A DNA stretch of 64,000 bases from an uncultured Bartonella sp. (GTDB lineage Bacteria; Pseudomonadota; Alphaproteobacteria; Rhizobiales; Rhizobiaceae), in NCBI RefSeq assembly GCF_946479275.1, contig NZ_CAMLFE010000004.1, forward strand, positions 248,001 to 312,000. The letters run 5' to 3'. The notes beneath the pieces were generated by a model that saw only the letters and a list, made by a program, of their open reading frames with translations, was not told where the DNA came from and made no database searches. This document shows positions 44,490-56,262 of the stretch, piece after piece (position 1 is the first letter of the stretch; each line of letters opens with the position of its first letter). A program made the translations under genes and the position numbers.

Positions 44490-44852
44490 TTACGGGTTTT
44501 TAACAAGTTGTCTGGCAAGAGCATCAATATGACTGGCTGCCCGATCAATCGCTTTGGCAGCAACAGTTTCATAGCGTTCGCAAGCATCTGTCAATTGTGC
44601 ATTTTCTTGCTGCAAAGCTTCATTTTCCTGTTTCAGGCTTTTTAGCTGGCGCCGAGCTTCGTCAAGCTCGTCCATGACCATGATGCCTGCCATAACAGAA
44701 AGGCGATGATCACCGATCTCGCCGAAATTCGATTTCAAATGGCTGATGTATTGGTCAAGCTGATGGGCAAGACCGGCAAGATGGTCTTCTTCGCCTTCAT
44801 CGCAGGCCATGCGGTAGGTTTTTCCATCAATCGTGACTGATACAGTTGCCAT
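44490..44852 (-). CDS. zapA: Cell division protein ZapA
   Basis: MATVSVTIDGKTYRMACDEGEEDHLAGLAHQLDQYISHLKSNFGEIGDHRLSVMAGIMVMDEL. Confidence 0.95.
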   Translation of the reverse strand: MATVSVTIDGKTYRMACDEGEEDHLAGLAHQLDQYISHLKSNFGEIGDHRLSVMAGIMVMDELDEARRQLKSLKQENEALQQENAQLTDACERYETVAAKAIDRAASHIDALARQLVKNP

Positions 44853-44864
44853 ATTTATTGCCCT

Positions 44865-45140
44865 TTACCGGTCAACCACTGTTCGTATCGTTTCCATTGC
44901 AGTTATAAGGCGGCGCGATACTTCCTTATTGGCTTGTTCAAGACGTTCAGCGCGCGATTCAGATGTATCAAGTGCTTGTGCCAGACGGCTGCGATCTGCA
45001 TTCATGCGCTGGATTTCTTCCTCGAGTTCGCTGGTGTCATATGAATCTTTATTGTCATTGACAACGGCATTTTCAAGCGTTTTAAGAGCGTTTTCCAGAC
45101 GATTGATCGCTTGATCGAGAATTGATGTATCTTGTGGCAT
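44865..45140 (-). CDS. DUF4164 coiled-coil protein
   Basis: Short coiled-coil protein immediately upstream of zapA on the minus strand. Confidence 0.85.
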   Translation of the reverse strand: MPQDTSILDQAINRLENALKTLENAVVNDNKDSYDTSELEEEIQRMNADRSRLAQALDTSESRAERLEQANKEVSRRLITAMETIRTVVDR

Positions 45141-45363
45141 CGAGTTCCAGATCCTTTTATAAAAGATAATTTCAAAAACGAATCATTCCGGCAAATTTTA
45201 TCCTGTTTTTGTCATTCTTAAATGTCTTCCGGCCTTGTGGCAAGAAATCCACCGCATCAAAGCTGGTGACAGTGGGATTTTATTGACTCGCACGGTTTAA
45301 GTGATATTTGTCAAAAGAAGCATTAGACCGAATTTTTTACCGATCAAAGAGTAGCCAATTCTC

Positions 45364-47343
45364 ATGAAAAATACCGACAAGCAAAACCAGATGGCCAATG
45401 CTATCCGTTTTCTTTCCATTGATGCAATCGAGAAAGCAAATTCCGGTCATCCCGGTCTCCCTATGGGGGCTGCCGACATTGCAACAGTGCTTTATACCAA
45501 ATTTCTCGCCCATGATCCGAAGAAGCCGAATTGGCCCAATCGGGACCGGTTTGTTCTTTCGGCAGGCCATGGTTCCATGCTGCTTTATTCGGCCATGTAT
45601 CTTTCCGGATATGAGGATGTGACGATTGACGAGATAAAGAATTTTCGTCAGCTTGGTGCGAAAACGGCCGGTCATCCCGAATACCGGAATATCAATGGTG
45701 TAGAAACCACAACGGGTCCGTTGGGGCAGGGCATAGCCAATGCCGTCGGAATGGCGCTTGGTGAACGGATCATGAATGCACGCTGGGGCGATCTTGTCGA
45801 TCATTATACCTATGCACTTGTCGGCGATGGTTGCCTGATGGAAGGTATTTCGCAGGAAGCAATCGCTTTTGCCGGTCATATGAAACTCAACAAACTTATC
45901 GTTTTTTGGGATAATAACCATATTTCGATAGATGGTGCGATTACGATTTCCGACAATACTGACCAATGCGCACGCTTTGAAGCGTGTCAGTGGAACACAA
46001 TCAAAGTGGACGGTCACGATCAGGACGCAATTGCCAAGGCAATCGAAAAAGCAAAAACTTCCGATAAACCGACTCTTATTTCCTGCCGGACAACGATAGG
46101 CTTCGGCTCGCCTCATAAAGCTGGTACCAACAAGGCTCACGGTTCACCGCTTGGCAAGGAAGAAGTTGCCGAGACGCGTAAAGCACTCGGGTGGGAAAGC
46201 GAGCCTTTTGTTGTTCCTGCCGAAATTCTTGATAGCTGGCGTCTTGCCGGCCTTAATGCTGCAAAGAAACGTCAGGAATGGGATAAGAAATTCGAAGCCC
46301 TTGATCCGCAGAAACGTGCAGAATTCGAGCGCTTGATGCGTGGTGATCTGCCAGGAAATTTTGATAGTGTTATCAGCGATTACAAAAAGAAGCTCGCTGC
46401 TGATCAGCCGAAAGTGGCAACGCGTGTTGCCTCCCAAATGGCACTCGAAGTGATCAATGGTGCTGTCAATGAAACGATTGGCGGTTCGGCCGATTTGACA
46501 GGTTCGAATAACACCAGAACCAGCCAGACCAATGATATTACGCCGGACGATTTTTCCGGCCGCTATATTCATTACGGAATTCGCGAACATGCCATGGGCG
46601 CCATTATGAACGGTTTGTCGCTTTATGGTGGCATTATTCCTTATTCGGGAACGTTCTTGTGCTTTTCCGACTATGCCCGTCCTGCAATGCGACTTTCTTC
46701 ACTGATGGGTATCCGTGTCATCTATGTTATGACACATGATTCGATCGGATTGGGCGAAGACGGGCCGACCCACCAGCCGGTGGAACATCTGGCAAGTTTA
46801 AGAGCAATTCCCAATCATCTTGTTTTCCGTCCGGCCGATGTCGTTGAAACAGCCGAGTGTTGGCAATTGGCGCTGAAATCCAAAACAGCACCATCGACTT
46901 TGGCTCTGACCCGCCAAGGGTTGCCGACCTTGCGTAAAAATTATGAAGAAGATAATCTTTGTGCATTGGGTGCTTATGAGCTGATGACAGCTAGTGATGA
47001 AGCGAAAGTTACGATCTTTGCTTCGGGCTCGGAAGTCGAAATTGCTGTAAAAGCCCGTGAAACGCTTGAAAACAAAGGGATTCCGACAAGAGTTGTATCG
47101 GTCCCTTGTTTTGAACTGTTCGAACGCCAAGTAGAGTCTTATAAAACGGCATTGATAGGAACTGCGCCGGTAAAAATTGCTATCGAAGCAGCTATTCGTC
47201 AAGGATGGGATCGTTTTATCGGATCGGATGGTCTATTTATAGGTATGCATGGTTTTGGTGCGAGCGGTCCTATCGGCGCACTTTACCAACATTTCGGGAT
47301 TACACCTGAAGCCGTCGTTGCAGCGGCGGAAGCAAAGCTTTAA
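45364..47343 (+). CDS. tkt: Transketolase
   Basis: [49 protein letters not shown] motif. Confidence 0.99.
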   Translation: MKNTDKQNQMANAIRFLSIDAIEKANSGHPGLPMGAADIATVLYTKFLAHDPKKPNWPNRDRFVLSAGHGSMLLYSAMYLSGYEDVTIDEIKNFRQLGAKTAGHPEYRNINGVETTTGPLGQGIANAVGMALGERIMNARWGDLVDHYTYALVGDGCLMEGISQEAIAFAGHMKLNKLIVFWDNNHISIDGAITISDNTDQCARFEACQWNTIKVDGHDQDAIAKAIEKAKTSDKPTLISCRTTIGFGSPHKAGTNKAHGSPLGKEEVAETRKALGWESEPFVVPAEILDSWRLAGLNAAKKRQEWDKKFEALDPQKRAEFERLMRGDLPGNFDSVISDYKKKLAADQPKVATRVASQMALEVINGAVNETIGGSADLTGSNNTRTSQTNDITPDDFSGRYIHYGIREHAMGAIMNGLSLYGGIIPYSGTFLCFSDYARPAMRLSSLMGIRVIYVMTHDSIGLGEDGPTHQPVEHLASLRAIPNHLVFRPADVVETAECWQLALKSKTAPSTLALTRQGLPTLRKNYEEDNLCALGAYELMTASDEAKVTIFASGSEVEIAVKARETLENKGIPTRVVSVPCFELFERQVESYKTALIGTAPVKIAIEAAIRQGWDRFIGSDGLFIGMHGFGASGPIGALYQHFGITPEAVVAAAEAKL

Positions 47344-47376
47344 TATTCAAATATCTCAATTAAAGGGAGAGATAAT

Positions 47377-48384
47377 ATGGCAGTACGTGTAGCAATCAAC
47401 GGATTTGGACGTATTGGGCGTAACGTTGTGCGCGCAATCATCGAAAGCGGTCGCAAAGATATTGACATCGTTGCAGTTAACGATTTGGGGCCTGTTGAAA
47501 CAAATGCCCATCTGTTGCGCTATGATTCAGTCCATGGACGTTTCCCTCATGAAGTAAAGGTATCAGGTGATACGATTGACGCTGGCCGCGGGCCGATCAA
47601 GGTTACGGCTGCACGTGATCCGGAACAATTGCCGTGGAAAGAACTTGGCATTGATATTGCAATGGAATGCACTGGCATTTTTACAGCCCGCGAAAAAGCT
47701 GCTGCCCATCTTGATGCAGGTGCCAAGCGTGTTATCGTTTCCGCACCGTCAAAAGGCGCTGACCTGACAGTTGTCTTTGGCGTTAACGATGACAAGCTCA
47801 CAAAAGAGCACAAGGTCATTTCGAACGGATCCTGCACTACCAATTGCCTTGCTCCGGTTGCCCATGTGCTCAACAAAACTGTTGGCATTGAAAAAGGCTT
47901 CATGACAACCATTCACTCTTATACCGGCGATCAACCGACATTGGATAAGTTGCACAAAGACCTCTACCGCGCACGCGCTGCAGCTTTGTCGATGATTCCG
48001 ACATCTACCGGTGCTGCCAAGGCTGTTGGTTTGGTTTTGCCGGAACTTGCTGGCAAGCTTGACGGCGTTGCTATCCGTGTTCCGACTCCGAATGTTTCGG
48101 TTGTCGACTTTACCTTTATTGCAAAGCGTCCGGTTACGCCGGAAGAAATCAATGAAGAAATCCGTGCTGCTGCAAATGGGCCTATGAAGGGCATCCTCGG
48201 TTATACCGATGAAAAGCTTGTCAGCCACGATTTCAACCATGATCCACACTCTTCGATTTTCCATACCGAGCAAACAAGGGTTATGGATGGAACCTTCGTT
48301 CGCATTCTTTCATGGTATGATAACGAATGGGGCTTCTCCAACCGCATGGCTGATGTAGCTGTCGCATTCGCAAAGACCATCTGA
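47377..48384 (+). CDS. gap: Glyceraldehyde-3-phosphate dehydrogenase
   Basis: [29 protein letters not shown] active site. Confidence 0.99.
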   Translation: MAVRVAINGFGRIGRNVVRAIIESGRKDIDIVAVNDLGPVETNAHLLRYDSVHGRFPHEVKVSGDTIDAGRGPIKVTAARDPEQLPWKELGIDIAMECTGIFTAREKAAAHLDAGAKRVIVSAPSKGADLTVVFGVNDDKLTKEHKVISNGSCTTNCLAPVAHVLNKTVGIEKGFMTTIHSYTGDQPTLDKLHKDLYRARAAALSMIPTSTGAAKAVGLVLPELAGKLDGVAIRVPTPNVSVVDFTFIAKRPVTPEEINEEIRAAANGPMKGILGYTDEKLVSHDFNHDPHSSIFHTEQTRVMDGTFVRILSWYDNEWGFSNRMADVAVAFAKTI

Positions 48385-48391
48385 TGAAAGC

Positions 48392-48419
48392 AATTCGGGG
48401 GCGTAAAGCCCCCGAATTC
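48392..48419 (+). terminator. Perfect GC-rich hairpin after gap
   Basis: AATTCGGGGGC GTAAA GCCCCCGAATT, no long T-tract. Confidence 0.65.
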
Positions 48420-48532
48420 GTTTGAAATGCGAGGCTTTGTCGAACACTTGTTTTTAGCCTTGCTATGAAAAGTAAATGAGCAGACTGTTTGTGAAGAAGA
48501 ACGGTCGTTTCTTGGAAAATCTGGAGAAAAAT

Positions 48533-49723
48533 ATGGCTTTTCGCACCCTTGATGATGTTGATGTAAAATCGAAACGCGTTCTCTTGCGGGTCGATCTCAA
48601 TGTGCCGGTCGCGGACGGAAAAGTAACCGATACCACCCGTATCGAACGGGTAAGACCAACCATCACTGAATTGAGTAGAAAAGGTGCCAAAGTTATTTTG
48701 CTTGCCCATTTCGGGCGTCCGAAGGGCAAGATTGTTGCCGAATTTTCGTTGAAGCAGATTGTGTCGACTGTAGAAAAAGTATTGGGCAAACCGGTTGCCT
48801 TTGCTGAAGATTGTATTGGCGAAAAGGCAAAGACTGCTGTTGATGCCCTGAAAGACGGCGATATTGTTCTTTTGGAAAATACACGTTTTCATGAAGGCGA
48901 AGAAAAGAACGATCCGGCATTTGTCAAAGCATTGGCTGAAAATGGCGATATTTACGTTAATGATGCATTTTCGGCTGCCCACCGTGCCCATGCGTCGACC
49001 GAAGGGCTTGCCCATGTTTTGCCAGCCTATGCCGGTCGCTCCATGCAGATGGAACTTGAGGCATTGGAAAAAGGTCTTGGTCATCCGGCTCATCCGGTTG
49101 TCGCTATTGTTGGCGGCGCCAAGGTTTCGACGAAGATCGATCTTCTGAACAATCTGATCGAAAAAGTGGATGCGCTTATTATCGGTGGCGGAATGGCCAA
49201 TACATTTCTCGCAGCCAAGGGAACAGGCGTTGGCAAATCGCTTTGTGAACATGAACTTGGTGAAACTGCCCGTTCTATTCTAACCAAAGCAAAAACCGAG
49301 AACTGTTCAATTATTTTGCCGGTTGACGCGATTGTTGCCGAAAGTTTTGAAGCAAATTCTCCCAATCACTCTTATGGCGTTGATTCAATTCCTGCTGACG
49401 GAATGATTCTTGATATTGGCGAAAAGTCTATCGAACGCATCAATGCAGCGATCGACGATGCCGCAACATTGGTTTGGAATGGACCGCTCGGCGCTTTCGA
49501 ACTGCATCCTTTTGATGCCGGTACGGTGGCTGTTGCCAAGCGTGTTGCTGCACGCACAAAACAAAAGAAACTCATTTCTATTGCTGGTGGTGGTGATACG
49601 GTTTCGGCTCTTCATCACGCCGGTGTTGCTTCCGACTTCACCTATATTTCGACGGCAGGCGGCGCCTTTCTTGAATGGATGGAAGGTAAGCCATTACCCG
49701 GAATCGTAGCACTGGAAAAATAG
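48533..49723 (+). CDS. pgk: Phosphoglycerate kinase
   Basis: [38 protein letters not shown]; start chosen at 48533. Confidence 0.98.
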   Translation: MAFRTLDDVDVKSKRVLLRVDLNVPVADGKVTDTTRIERVRPTITELSRKGAKVILLAHFGRPKGKIVAEFSLKQIVSTVEKVLGKPVAFAEDCIGEKAKTAVDALKDGDIVLLENTRFHEGEEKNDPAFVKALAENGDIYVNDAFSAAHRAHASTEGLAHVLPAYAGRSMQMELEALEKGLGHPAHPVVAIVGGAKVSTKIDLLNNLIEKVDALIIGGGMANTFLAAKGTGVGKSLCEHELGETARSILTKAKTENCSIILPVDAIVAESFEANSPNHSYGVDSIPADGMILDIGEKSIERINAAIDDAATLVWNGPLGAFELHPFDAGTVAVAKRVAARTKQKKLISIAGGGDTVSALHHAGVASDFTYISTAGGAFLEWMEGKPLPGIVALEK

Positions 49724-49855
49724 GTCGATAGAGCGGGGGGTCTTTTCATAAGGAATTTTCCGCCTGCACACTAGAATATTCGAAACGGGGGTCACCGTTT
49801 CACTTTGCATGTAATGTTATTATTGTCTGGCTATTAAAAAAGAGGAGCCACCCCA

Positions 49856-50884
49856 ATGAGTGAACGTATTGAGGATATTGCAATTGCTATGACGGCAGGA
49901 GGAAAAGGTCTGCTTGCTGCTGATGAAAGCACCAGCACTATCAAAAAACGCTTTGACACAATCAAACTGGAATCGACCGAAGAAAACCGTCGCGATTATC
50001 GTGAAATGTTGTTTACGACCAAAGAAGCCATGGAAAAATACATTTCCGGCGTCATTCTTTTTGACGAGACAATCCGCCAGAAAGCCTCTGATGGCCGCAT
50101 GTTGACCGATATTATCAAAGCTGCCGGTTCAATTCCCGGCATCAAAGTCGATGAAGGAGCAAAGCCGCTTGCTGGCTTCCCCGACGAGACGATTACAGAA
50201 GGGCTTGATGGCTTACGCGGGCGTTTGAAAGAATATTATGAATTGGGTGCCCGTTTTGCAAAATGGCGCGGTGTTATCTCTATTGATAAGAACAAATTGC
50301 CGAGCTGGGGTGCAGTTCGTCAAAACGCTCAGGCTTTGGCACGTTATGCCGCACTTTGTCAGGAAGCACAGATTGTTCCGATTGTAGAGCCGGAAATCCT
50401 TATGGATGGGAAGCCCGGCGACCATTCAATCGACCGCTGCTATGAAGTAACAGAACATGTCTTGAGGACAGTTTTTGACGAGCTGTTTGCCGCCCGCGTC
50501 AAGATGGAAGGCATGATTTTAAAACCAAATATGGTGATTGATGGCAAAAAAGCCCGTAAAGCCTCGGTTGAAGAAGTAGCAGAAAAAACAGTTCGGGTTT
50601 TGAAAACGACAGTTCCTGCTTCAGTTCCCGGAATTGCATTCCTTTCCGGAGGCCAGTCGGATGAAGAAGCAACAGCCCATCTTTCGGCAATCAACGCAAT
50701 TGGCAATCTTCCGTGGAAGGTTACATTCTCTTACGGGCGCGCTCTTCAGGCGGCAGCTATCGAGGCGTGGGGTGGTAAAAAACAGAATGTCGCAGCCGGT
50801 CAGCATGCTTTTGCCCATCGCGCAAAGATGAATTATCTGGCAGCACTTGGGAAATGGACACCGAAAGACGAAAAGGCTGCCTGA
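49856..50884 (+). CDS. Fructose-bisphosphate aldolase class I
   Basis: GKGLLAADESTSTIKKRF; IVEPEILMDG; EGMILKPNMV. Confidence 0.98.
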   Translation: MSERIEDIAIAMTAGGKGLLAADESTSTIKKRFDTIKLESTEENRRDYREMLFTTKEAMEKYISGVILFDETIRQKASDGRMLTDIIKAAGSIPGIKVDEGAKPLAGFPDETITEGLDGLRGRLKEYYELGARFAKWRGVISIDKNKLPSWGAVRQNAQALARYAALCQEAQIVPIVEPEILMDGKPGDHSIDRCYEVTEHVLRTVFDELFAARVKMEGMILKPNMVIDGKKARKASVEEVAEKTVRVLKTTVPASVPGIAFLSGGQSDEEATAHLSAINAIGNLPWKVTFSYGRALQAAAIEAWGGKKQNVAAGQHAFAHRAKMNYLAALGKWTPKDEKAA

Positions 50885-50914
50885 TTTTCTTAAAACTTCA
50901 TTTTAGAGCATTTG

Positions 50915-50948
50915 ATAAAAGCCCGAAGCTGTCATTTCGGGCTTTTAT
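50915..50948 (+). terminator. Terminator after aldolase gene
   Basis: ATAAAAGCCCGAA ... TTCGGGCTTTTAT. Confidence 0.9.
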
Positions 50949-51017
50949 CATAATGAGTGTGTCATATTTGTTACAGATTGTTTTTTAAAAAGCCGATACA
51001 ACTTATATGATAATTAA

Positions 51018-51042
51018 AAACTTGAATAAATCGTTCAAGTTT
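51018..51042. promoter_or_regulatory. Perfect 9-bp inverted repeat upstream of porin gene
   Basis: AAACTTGAA-TAAATCG-TTCAAGTTT. Confidence 0.55.
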
Positions 51043-51175
51043 GCATAGATGCACCACGTTACAGATTTGCCCGTTACAATTTGCATGGTCATGACGGGCG
51101 AGGGAATGGAGAGGTCCATATCAATCAGTGGATTCATGATGGATCGCAGTCGATAAGCAAATTTTCGGGGCAGTT

Positions 51176-52300
51176 ATGAAAAAAATTTTTCAAGTGTTAC
51201 TGGCAACATCAGCAACTATCGGAATTGAAACAACAGTGGTGAAGGCAGCCGATGTCGCCTTGCCTGAAGCAGAACCGGTTGAATATGTGCGTGTTTGTGA
51301 TGCTTACGGGGAGGGATATTTCTATATTCCCGGAACAGATACATGTTTGAAACTTGGCGGTTTTGTCTATGCGCAGGCAAAAGGCGGCGACGATGTTTAT
51401 GCCCGCTCGCGTAAAGATCGCGATATGAAAACATGGCGTGATGAAGTGCGTGCCCATTTGCTGGTTGCAACAGCAACTGAAACCGAACTTGGAACCTTGA
51501 AAACCCATATCGAGTTGCGTTCCGATTTTGATGATGGGTCGGATGCATCCTCTTCCGAATTGCGTTTCGGTTATATTGATCTTGGTGGTTTGCATATCGG
51601 TGTTGATGAATCGGCATTGAATACGTTCTTCGATTATTATGGTAACTTCATCAATGATGATGTTGTTCTGGGCGGTGCCTATCGTACCAATATGATCCAA
51701 TATCAACATTCATTTGCCAGCGGTTTGACTGCATTGGTTTCGATCGAACAGGGCGGCAATGAAGATACCGACTTTAATGGAACGATAAAGGATTATACGC
51801 CTGACGTTATTGCCGGTTTGAAGTTCGAACAAGGTTGGGGATCAATCACAGGTGCCGGTGCCTATGATGCGGTAAATGAAGCCTGGATTGGCAAGGCCAA
51901 AGTCAATCTGAAGATTACCGATGCATTCAATTTGTGGGTTATGGGCGCTTACAAAGACCTTAAAGATACCTATTATGATGATATCGAGGATAAAGATACG
52001 ATCATCCGTGATGGCCATCGCGGTATTCGTGCGGTCGACAGTTTCTACGGTACATGGGGTGGAAAATGGGTTGGATGGCTCGGCGCTTCTTATAAATTCA
52101 CGCCGAAAACAACGGGTAATTTGCAGTTGACTTATGAAGGCGTAGGCAATACTTATACGGCTGCCAATGTTGCTTATGAAATGCTTCCTGGTCTTACCGT
52201 TATGCCTGAAGTCAACTATCGTAAATGGAATGATGTCCATTCTGATTTGCATGATCAGGATGCTATCGGTGGAGCGATCCGTATTCAACGCGATTTCTGA
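51176..52300 (+). CDS. Alphaproteobacterial porin (Omp2b-like)
   Basis: Signal peptide, EYVRVCDAYGEGYFYIPGTDTCLKLGGFVYAQ porin_2 motif, C-terminal Phe. Confidence 0.96.
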   Translation: MKKIFQVLLATSATIGIETTVVKAADVALPEAEPVEYVRVCDAYGEGYFYIPGTDTCLKLGGFVYAQAKGGDDVYARSRKDRDMKTWRDEVRAHLLVATATETELGTLKTHIELRSDFDDGSDASSSELRFGYIDLGGLHIGVDESALNTFFDYYGNFINDDVVLGGAYRTNMIQYQHSFASGLTALVSIEQGGNEDTDFNGTIKDYTPDVIAGLKFEQGWGSITGAGAYDAVNEAWIGKAKVNLKITDAFNLWVMGAYKDLKDTYYDDIEDKDTIIRDGHRGIRAVDSFYGTWGGKWVGWLGASYKFTPKTTGNLQLTYEGVGNTYTAANVAYEMLPGLTVMPEVNYRKWNDVHSDLHDQDAIGGAIRIQRDF

Positions 52301-52323
52301 GTAATCAAGACGATTTAATAAAG

Positions 52324-52345
52324 GCCCCGTAAGGGGCTTTTTTTA
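52324..52345 (+). terminator. Rho-independent terminator after porin
   Basis: GCCCCGTAAGGGGCTTTTTTT. Confidence 0.9.
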
Positions 52346-53164
52346 TTTAAAATCTTCATTTTTCTTAATGCCACGATATAGATGACAAGATATTACGGAC
52401 GAGGGCGAGCGCTGCCAGCATTTCAAATCATAAATTCTGATTTACTTTTCTGTTTTAACCTGATCGCCATTTTCTTTAAAAAAAGCTAGAGGAGAAAGTA
52501 CAGTTTGACGCCGGTTAGCAGAAATGATCGAAGTTAAAATATGCGGTCACGCGCACTTATTATAAAATGATGGTTGAATATTTAGAAACTGAAAAAAATA
52601 ATGGTGAAGACTAATATAATAATTTAAATTGAACTAATTATCAAAATTGATAGTTCTCATAACAGAAGAACTGTTATTTATACGTGAATATTTTCTTAAA
52701 TAATTTTTAAACGTGAATTTTTCTTCAAGACTATAAAAATGAAACGTCCATTCAATGTTCTTCAATCCTGATATTTAACGTTGCAGGAAAAAGAATTCCT
52801 AGCGGATAACCTTGATTACCGAATAATCTGAATTGAACTGGATTTTAAGTGGAAATTGCCGGTTACAGAACATCTCTCGCCGTACTGGCTGACAAAATGG
52901 ACTAACGCGTTTATCGTCTATTTGCAGAACGTATTGTTCAAATTTTGAGAGAAAGTGCACTACAAGACATCTATGTCGGAGTAAATATATTCTTTCGGCA
53001 GAGGTGGAAAGGCAACATGGGTGTAGGCTATCTTCAGGAAAAAGCCTCAACCGCATGGACCTAATTTTTCGGAAAAATAAAAAACGTCGGTCAGAGTAGG
53101 AAAACTCGAGCCGATGAATGTCTCATTAAAACTGATACCATACCGAATTCAGTAATTCAGGATT

Positions 53165-53920
53165 TCAATGGGGATCAATGCCGAACCATTTTTTATAAAT
53201 CGCCGCATAGGTGCCATTGTCTTTCAGATGCTTGAGTGAAAGATTGTAGCGTTCAAGCAATTGACTTCCTTGGGGGAAAGCTGCGCCATAAGTTTGTTGT
53301 TCAATATCTGCGCCAACAGTTTTCACTTTGCCTTTACCTGTGGTTGCAGCATAATGCAACACAGCTGGCGTATCAAATAACACAGCATCTACATTGCCTT
53401 CGGCAAGATCCTCATAGGCTCCGTCTATTTCAGGAAATAACCGCCGTTGGGTGTTCGGCAAATGCTCTATCGCATAAGGAAAAGCGCTTGTTCCCATTTT
53501 TATGGCCAAGGTCTTTCCATTCAAATCTTCAATAGATTTGATGTTGCTGTCACCGCGTACCAACAATGTCAGCCCGCCCTCATAGTATGGTTTGGAAAAA
53601 TCGACAACGTTCGAACGTGTTCTGGTAATGGCGAGCCCCGCCATTGCGACATCAATCTGCCCGATATGCACATCCGACATGATTGTCGAGAAATCCATAG
53701 GTGTTATTTTGTATTTGACCCCCATGTCATTGGCAATTGCTTCCCAGAGTTCGACGTCAAAACCTACGAGTTTCCCATCTTGCATAAAGCTGAAAGGAAC
53801 ATGATTATTATCAGTTGCAAATCTAATTTCCTGAGCTTCTGCAAGCCTCACAAAGCTTAAAGTTGCCAATAAAATGACAACTCTAAACATAAATTTGATA
53901 ATCATTAGCCACCCCCTCAT
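53165..53920 (-). CDS. Amino-acid ABC transporter substrate-binding protein (GlnH/SBP_bac_3-like), orphan
   Basis: Signal peptide then IRFATDNNHVPFSFMQDGKLVGFDVELWEAIANDMGVKYKITPMDF. Confidence 0.93.
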   Translation of the reverse strand: MRGWLMIIKFMFRVVILLATLSFVRLAEAQEIRFATDNNHVPFSFMQDGKLVGFDVELWEAIANDMGVKYKITPMDFSTIMSDVHIGQIDVAMAGLAITRTRSNVVDFSKPYYEGGLTLLVRGDSNIKSIEDLNGKTLAIKMGTSAFPYAIEHLPNTQRRLFPEIDGAYEDLAEGNVDAVLFDTPAVLHYAATTGKGKVKTVGADIEQQTYGAAFPQGSQLLERYNLSLKHLKDNGTYAAIYKKWFGIDPH

Positions 53921-54146
53921 TCACGAATCTTTCTAAAGTGTTCGAAAAGTACGCCCTTTGCTTCTAAATAATTTTTCGACATTAAAGTTTCACAGTATAG
54001 AAACCGAAACGAGCAAAAATCTACATCAACAAACATTAAGATTATACTTATACCCATAAAAAGTTAACACTTCGAAACGCCTTGCTCGCATCATGAAACC
54101 GGTTCAATTTCCTTATCACACGCTAAATGTTATGTCCCGATTAAAA

Positions 54147-54614
54147 TTATTTGTCTTTTGTGGTGTTTTCCCAACTTTCGATAAACGCGTCCGGTATGCG
54201 CGTTGGCCGTCCTTCGGAATTGACCAAAGCCAGTTGGACATCTGCAGAAACAAGTGACAGGTCGTTGCGGAAAATTTCCTGCGCCATGACAATTCGTGCA
54301 CCCGTCACTTTGGTTATTTTCGTCCGGATATCAAGTATATCGTCAAATCGGGCCGATTTGTGGTAGTTGAGAGCCATTTTATGTACAACCCAACCTAATT
54401 TTTCGCTTTCTTGCGTTGCTAGTGGTTCTTGGTTTCGAGCCATGCTCAACCGTATAAATTCCGATCTTCCGCGTTCAAAAAACTCCAGATAACGGGCATG
54501 GTAGACGACGCCGGTAAAATCGGTATCAGCATAATAAACACGGGCGAAAAGATGGTGCACATTACCAATAAATTCGCCGCAAAAAGGAACATTTTCAATC
54601 ATCAGATTCGCCAA
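54147..54614 (-). CDS. ybgC: Tol-Pal-associated acyl-CoA thioesterase YbgC
   Basis: [36 protein letters not shown] hotdog motif; follows ruvB. Confidence 0.95.
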   Translation of the reverse strand: MANLMIENVPFCGEFIGNVHHLFARVYYADTDFTGVVYHARYLEFFERGRSEFIRLSMARNQEPLATQESEKLGWVVHKMALNYHKSARFDDILDIRTKITKVTGARIVMAQEIFRNDLSLVSADVQLALVNSEGRPTRIPDAFIESWENTTKDK

Positions 54615-55638
54615 ACAGGTTTGCTTGCATTTGGTCTGCGGACTTCGGGGGATTTAACCCCATATGCGTCCACGCTTTTGCCGTCATTATTCGTCCCCTC
54701 GGCGTACGTTGAATAAAACCCTGCTGGATAAGATAAGGCTCAATGATATCTTCGATCGCATCACGGGGTTCGGATAAACCGGCAGCTATTGTTTCAATTC
54801 CGACCGGCCCGCCGCCGAAATTTTCAGCAATCATGCCGAGATAGCGTCTGTCAAGCTGGTCGAGGCCGAGCTGGTCGACTTCCAGACGCAGAAGAGCTTT
54901 GTTGGCAATGTCTCTGTCTATTGTGCTAGCTCCCGCGACCGAGGCAAAATCTCTGACTCTGCGCAAAAGTCGGCCAGCAATACGTGGTGTCCCGCGTGCA
55001 CGCCGTGCAATTTCTCTTGCACCATCTTCGGCAATGGGCATCTGCAAAATATGGGCATTGCGTTTAACAATATGTTCGAGTTCTTCGACCGTATAAAAAT
55101 TGAGCCTGATCGGAATTCCAAAACGGTCGCGCAAAGGCGTGGTCAATAAACCAAGTCTCGTTGTTGCTGCAACAAGAGTAAATTTTGATAGATCTATTTT
55201 GACCGAGCGCGCGGCAGGACCTTCACCGATAATAAGGTCAAGCTGAAAATCTTCCATAGCAGGATAGAGGATCTCTTCAACGGCCGGACTTAAACGATGG
55301 ATTTCATCAATGAAAAGAACGTCGCGTTCCTCCAGATTTGTCAAAAGCGCGGCAAGGTCGCCGGCTTTCGCAATAACCGGCCCCGAAGTCGAATGGAAAT
55401 TGACACCAAGCTCTTTGGCCATAATTTGCGCGAGCGTTGTTTTTCCAAGGCCGGGGGGGCCGACGAACAGAACGTGATCCAAAGCTTCATTGCGGCTTTT
55501 TGCTGCTTCGATAAAGACTTTCAGATTTGCTCGTGCAACTTCCTGACCGACAAAATCATCAAGACATTGCGGGCGTAGCGAAACATCACCATCTTCATCG
55601 CGTTTATCCGCCGTAATCAGGCGTTCGTTGTTTTCCAT
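54595..55638 (-). CDS. ruvB: Holliday junction branch migration helicase RuvB
   Basis: [43 protein letters not shown]. Confidence 0.99.
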   Translation of the reverse strand: MENNERLITADKRDEDGDVSLRPQCLDDFVGQEVARANLKVFIEAAKSRNEALDHVLFVGPPGLGKTTLAQIMAKELGVNFHSTSGPVIAKAGDLAALLTNLEERDVLFIDEIHRLSPAVEEILYPAMEDFQLDLIIGEGPAARSVKIDLSKFTLVAATTRLGLLTTPLRDRFGIPIRLNFYTVEELEHIVKRNAHILQMPIAEDGAREIARRARGTPRIAGRLLRRVRDFASVAGASTIDRDIANKALLRLEVDQLGLDQLDRRYLGMIAENFGGGPVGIETIAAGLSEPRDAIEDIIEPYLIQQGFIQRTPRGRIMTAKAWTHMGLNPPKSADQMQANLFGESDD

Positions 55639-55647
55639 GCCGCCAGT

Positions 55648-56262
55648 TTACCTTGAAAGTTCTTTTAAACCAAGCCGTATCAGTTTGGCTGAATCGGCAT
55701 CGTTGCCAGCCTCACGTAACGCGCTTGCAATTGCATTTGCCGCCTGATCGCGCGAATAACCAAGATTTTCCAATGCCGACACTGCATCCGATATTGCTTG
55801 TGAGGCGCTTCCTTCGCCAATTTCCTGTTTCAGCGCTATGTTCTTGTCATTGCCGCTAAATTCGGGAACCTTGTTCTTAAGTTCACTAACAATGCGTTCG
55901 GCCACTTTTTTACCAATTCCCGGTGCTCGGCAGATCATGGCAATGTCTTTCAGAGCAATTGCATTGCCGATTTCAGCAGGCGACAAGGTTCCAACCAGCG
56001 CAAGCGCGACCTTTGCACCGACGCCCTGAACTGTTTGCAAAAGTGCAAACCATTGTTTTCCTGCTTTTGTCATAAAGCCGAAAAGCTTGATGGCATCTTC
56101 GCGTACTTGTGTTTCAATAAAGAGTGTCACGGGCTCGCCGATTTTAGGCAGGCTTCCTAGAACGCGGGGACTTGCAAAGACAATATAACCGACGCCATTC
56201 ACATCGACGATCAGATGATCGGTGTTGATTTCGTCAACTATGCCTTTCAGTTTTCCAATCAT
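55648..56262 (-). CDS. ruvA: Holliday junction branch migration protein RuvA
   Basis: [31 protein letters not shown]. Confidence 0.98.
   Translation of the reverse strand: MIGKLKGIVDEINTDHLIVDVNGVGYIVFASPRVLGSLPKIGEPVTLFIETQVREDAIKLFGFMTKAGKQWFALLQTVQGVGAKVALALVGTLSPAEIGNAIALKDIAMICRAPGIGKKVAERIVSELKNKVPEFSGNDKNIALKQEIGEGSASQAISDAVSALENLGYSRDQAANAIASALREAGNDADSAKLIRLGLKELSR

Noticed and set aside
45337-46140. 267-aa minus-strand ORF opposite transketolase
   Set aside because: Shadow ORF; tkt on the plus strand is unambiguous
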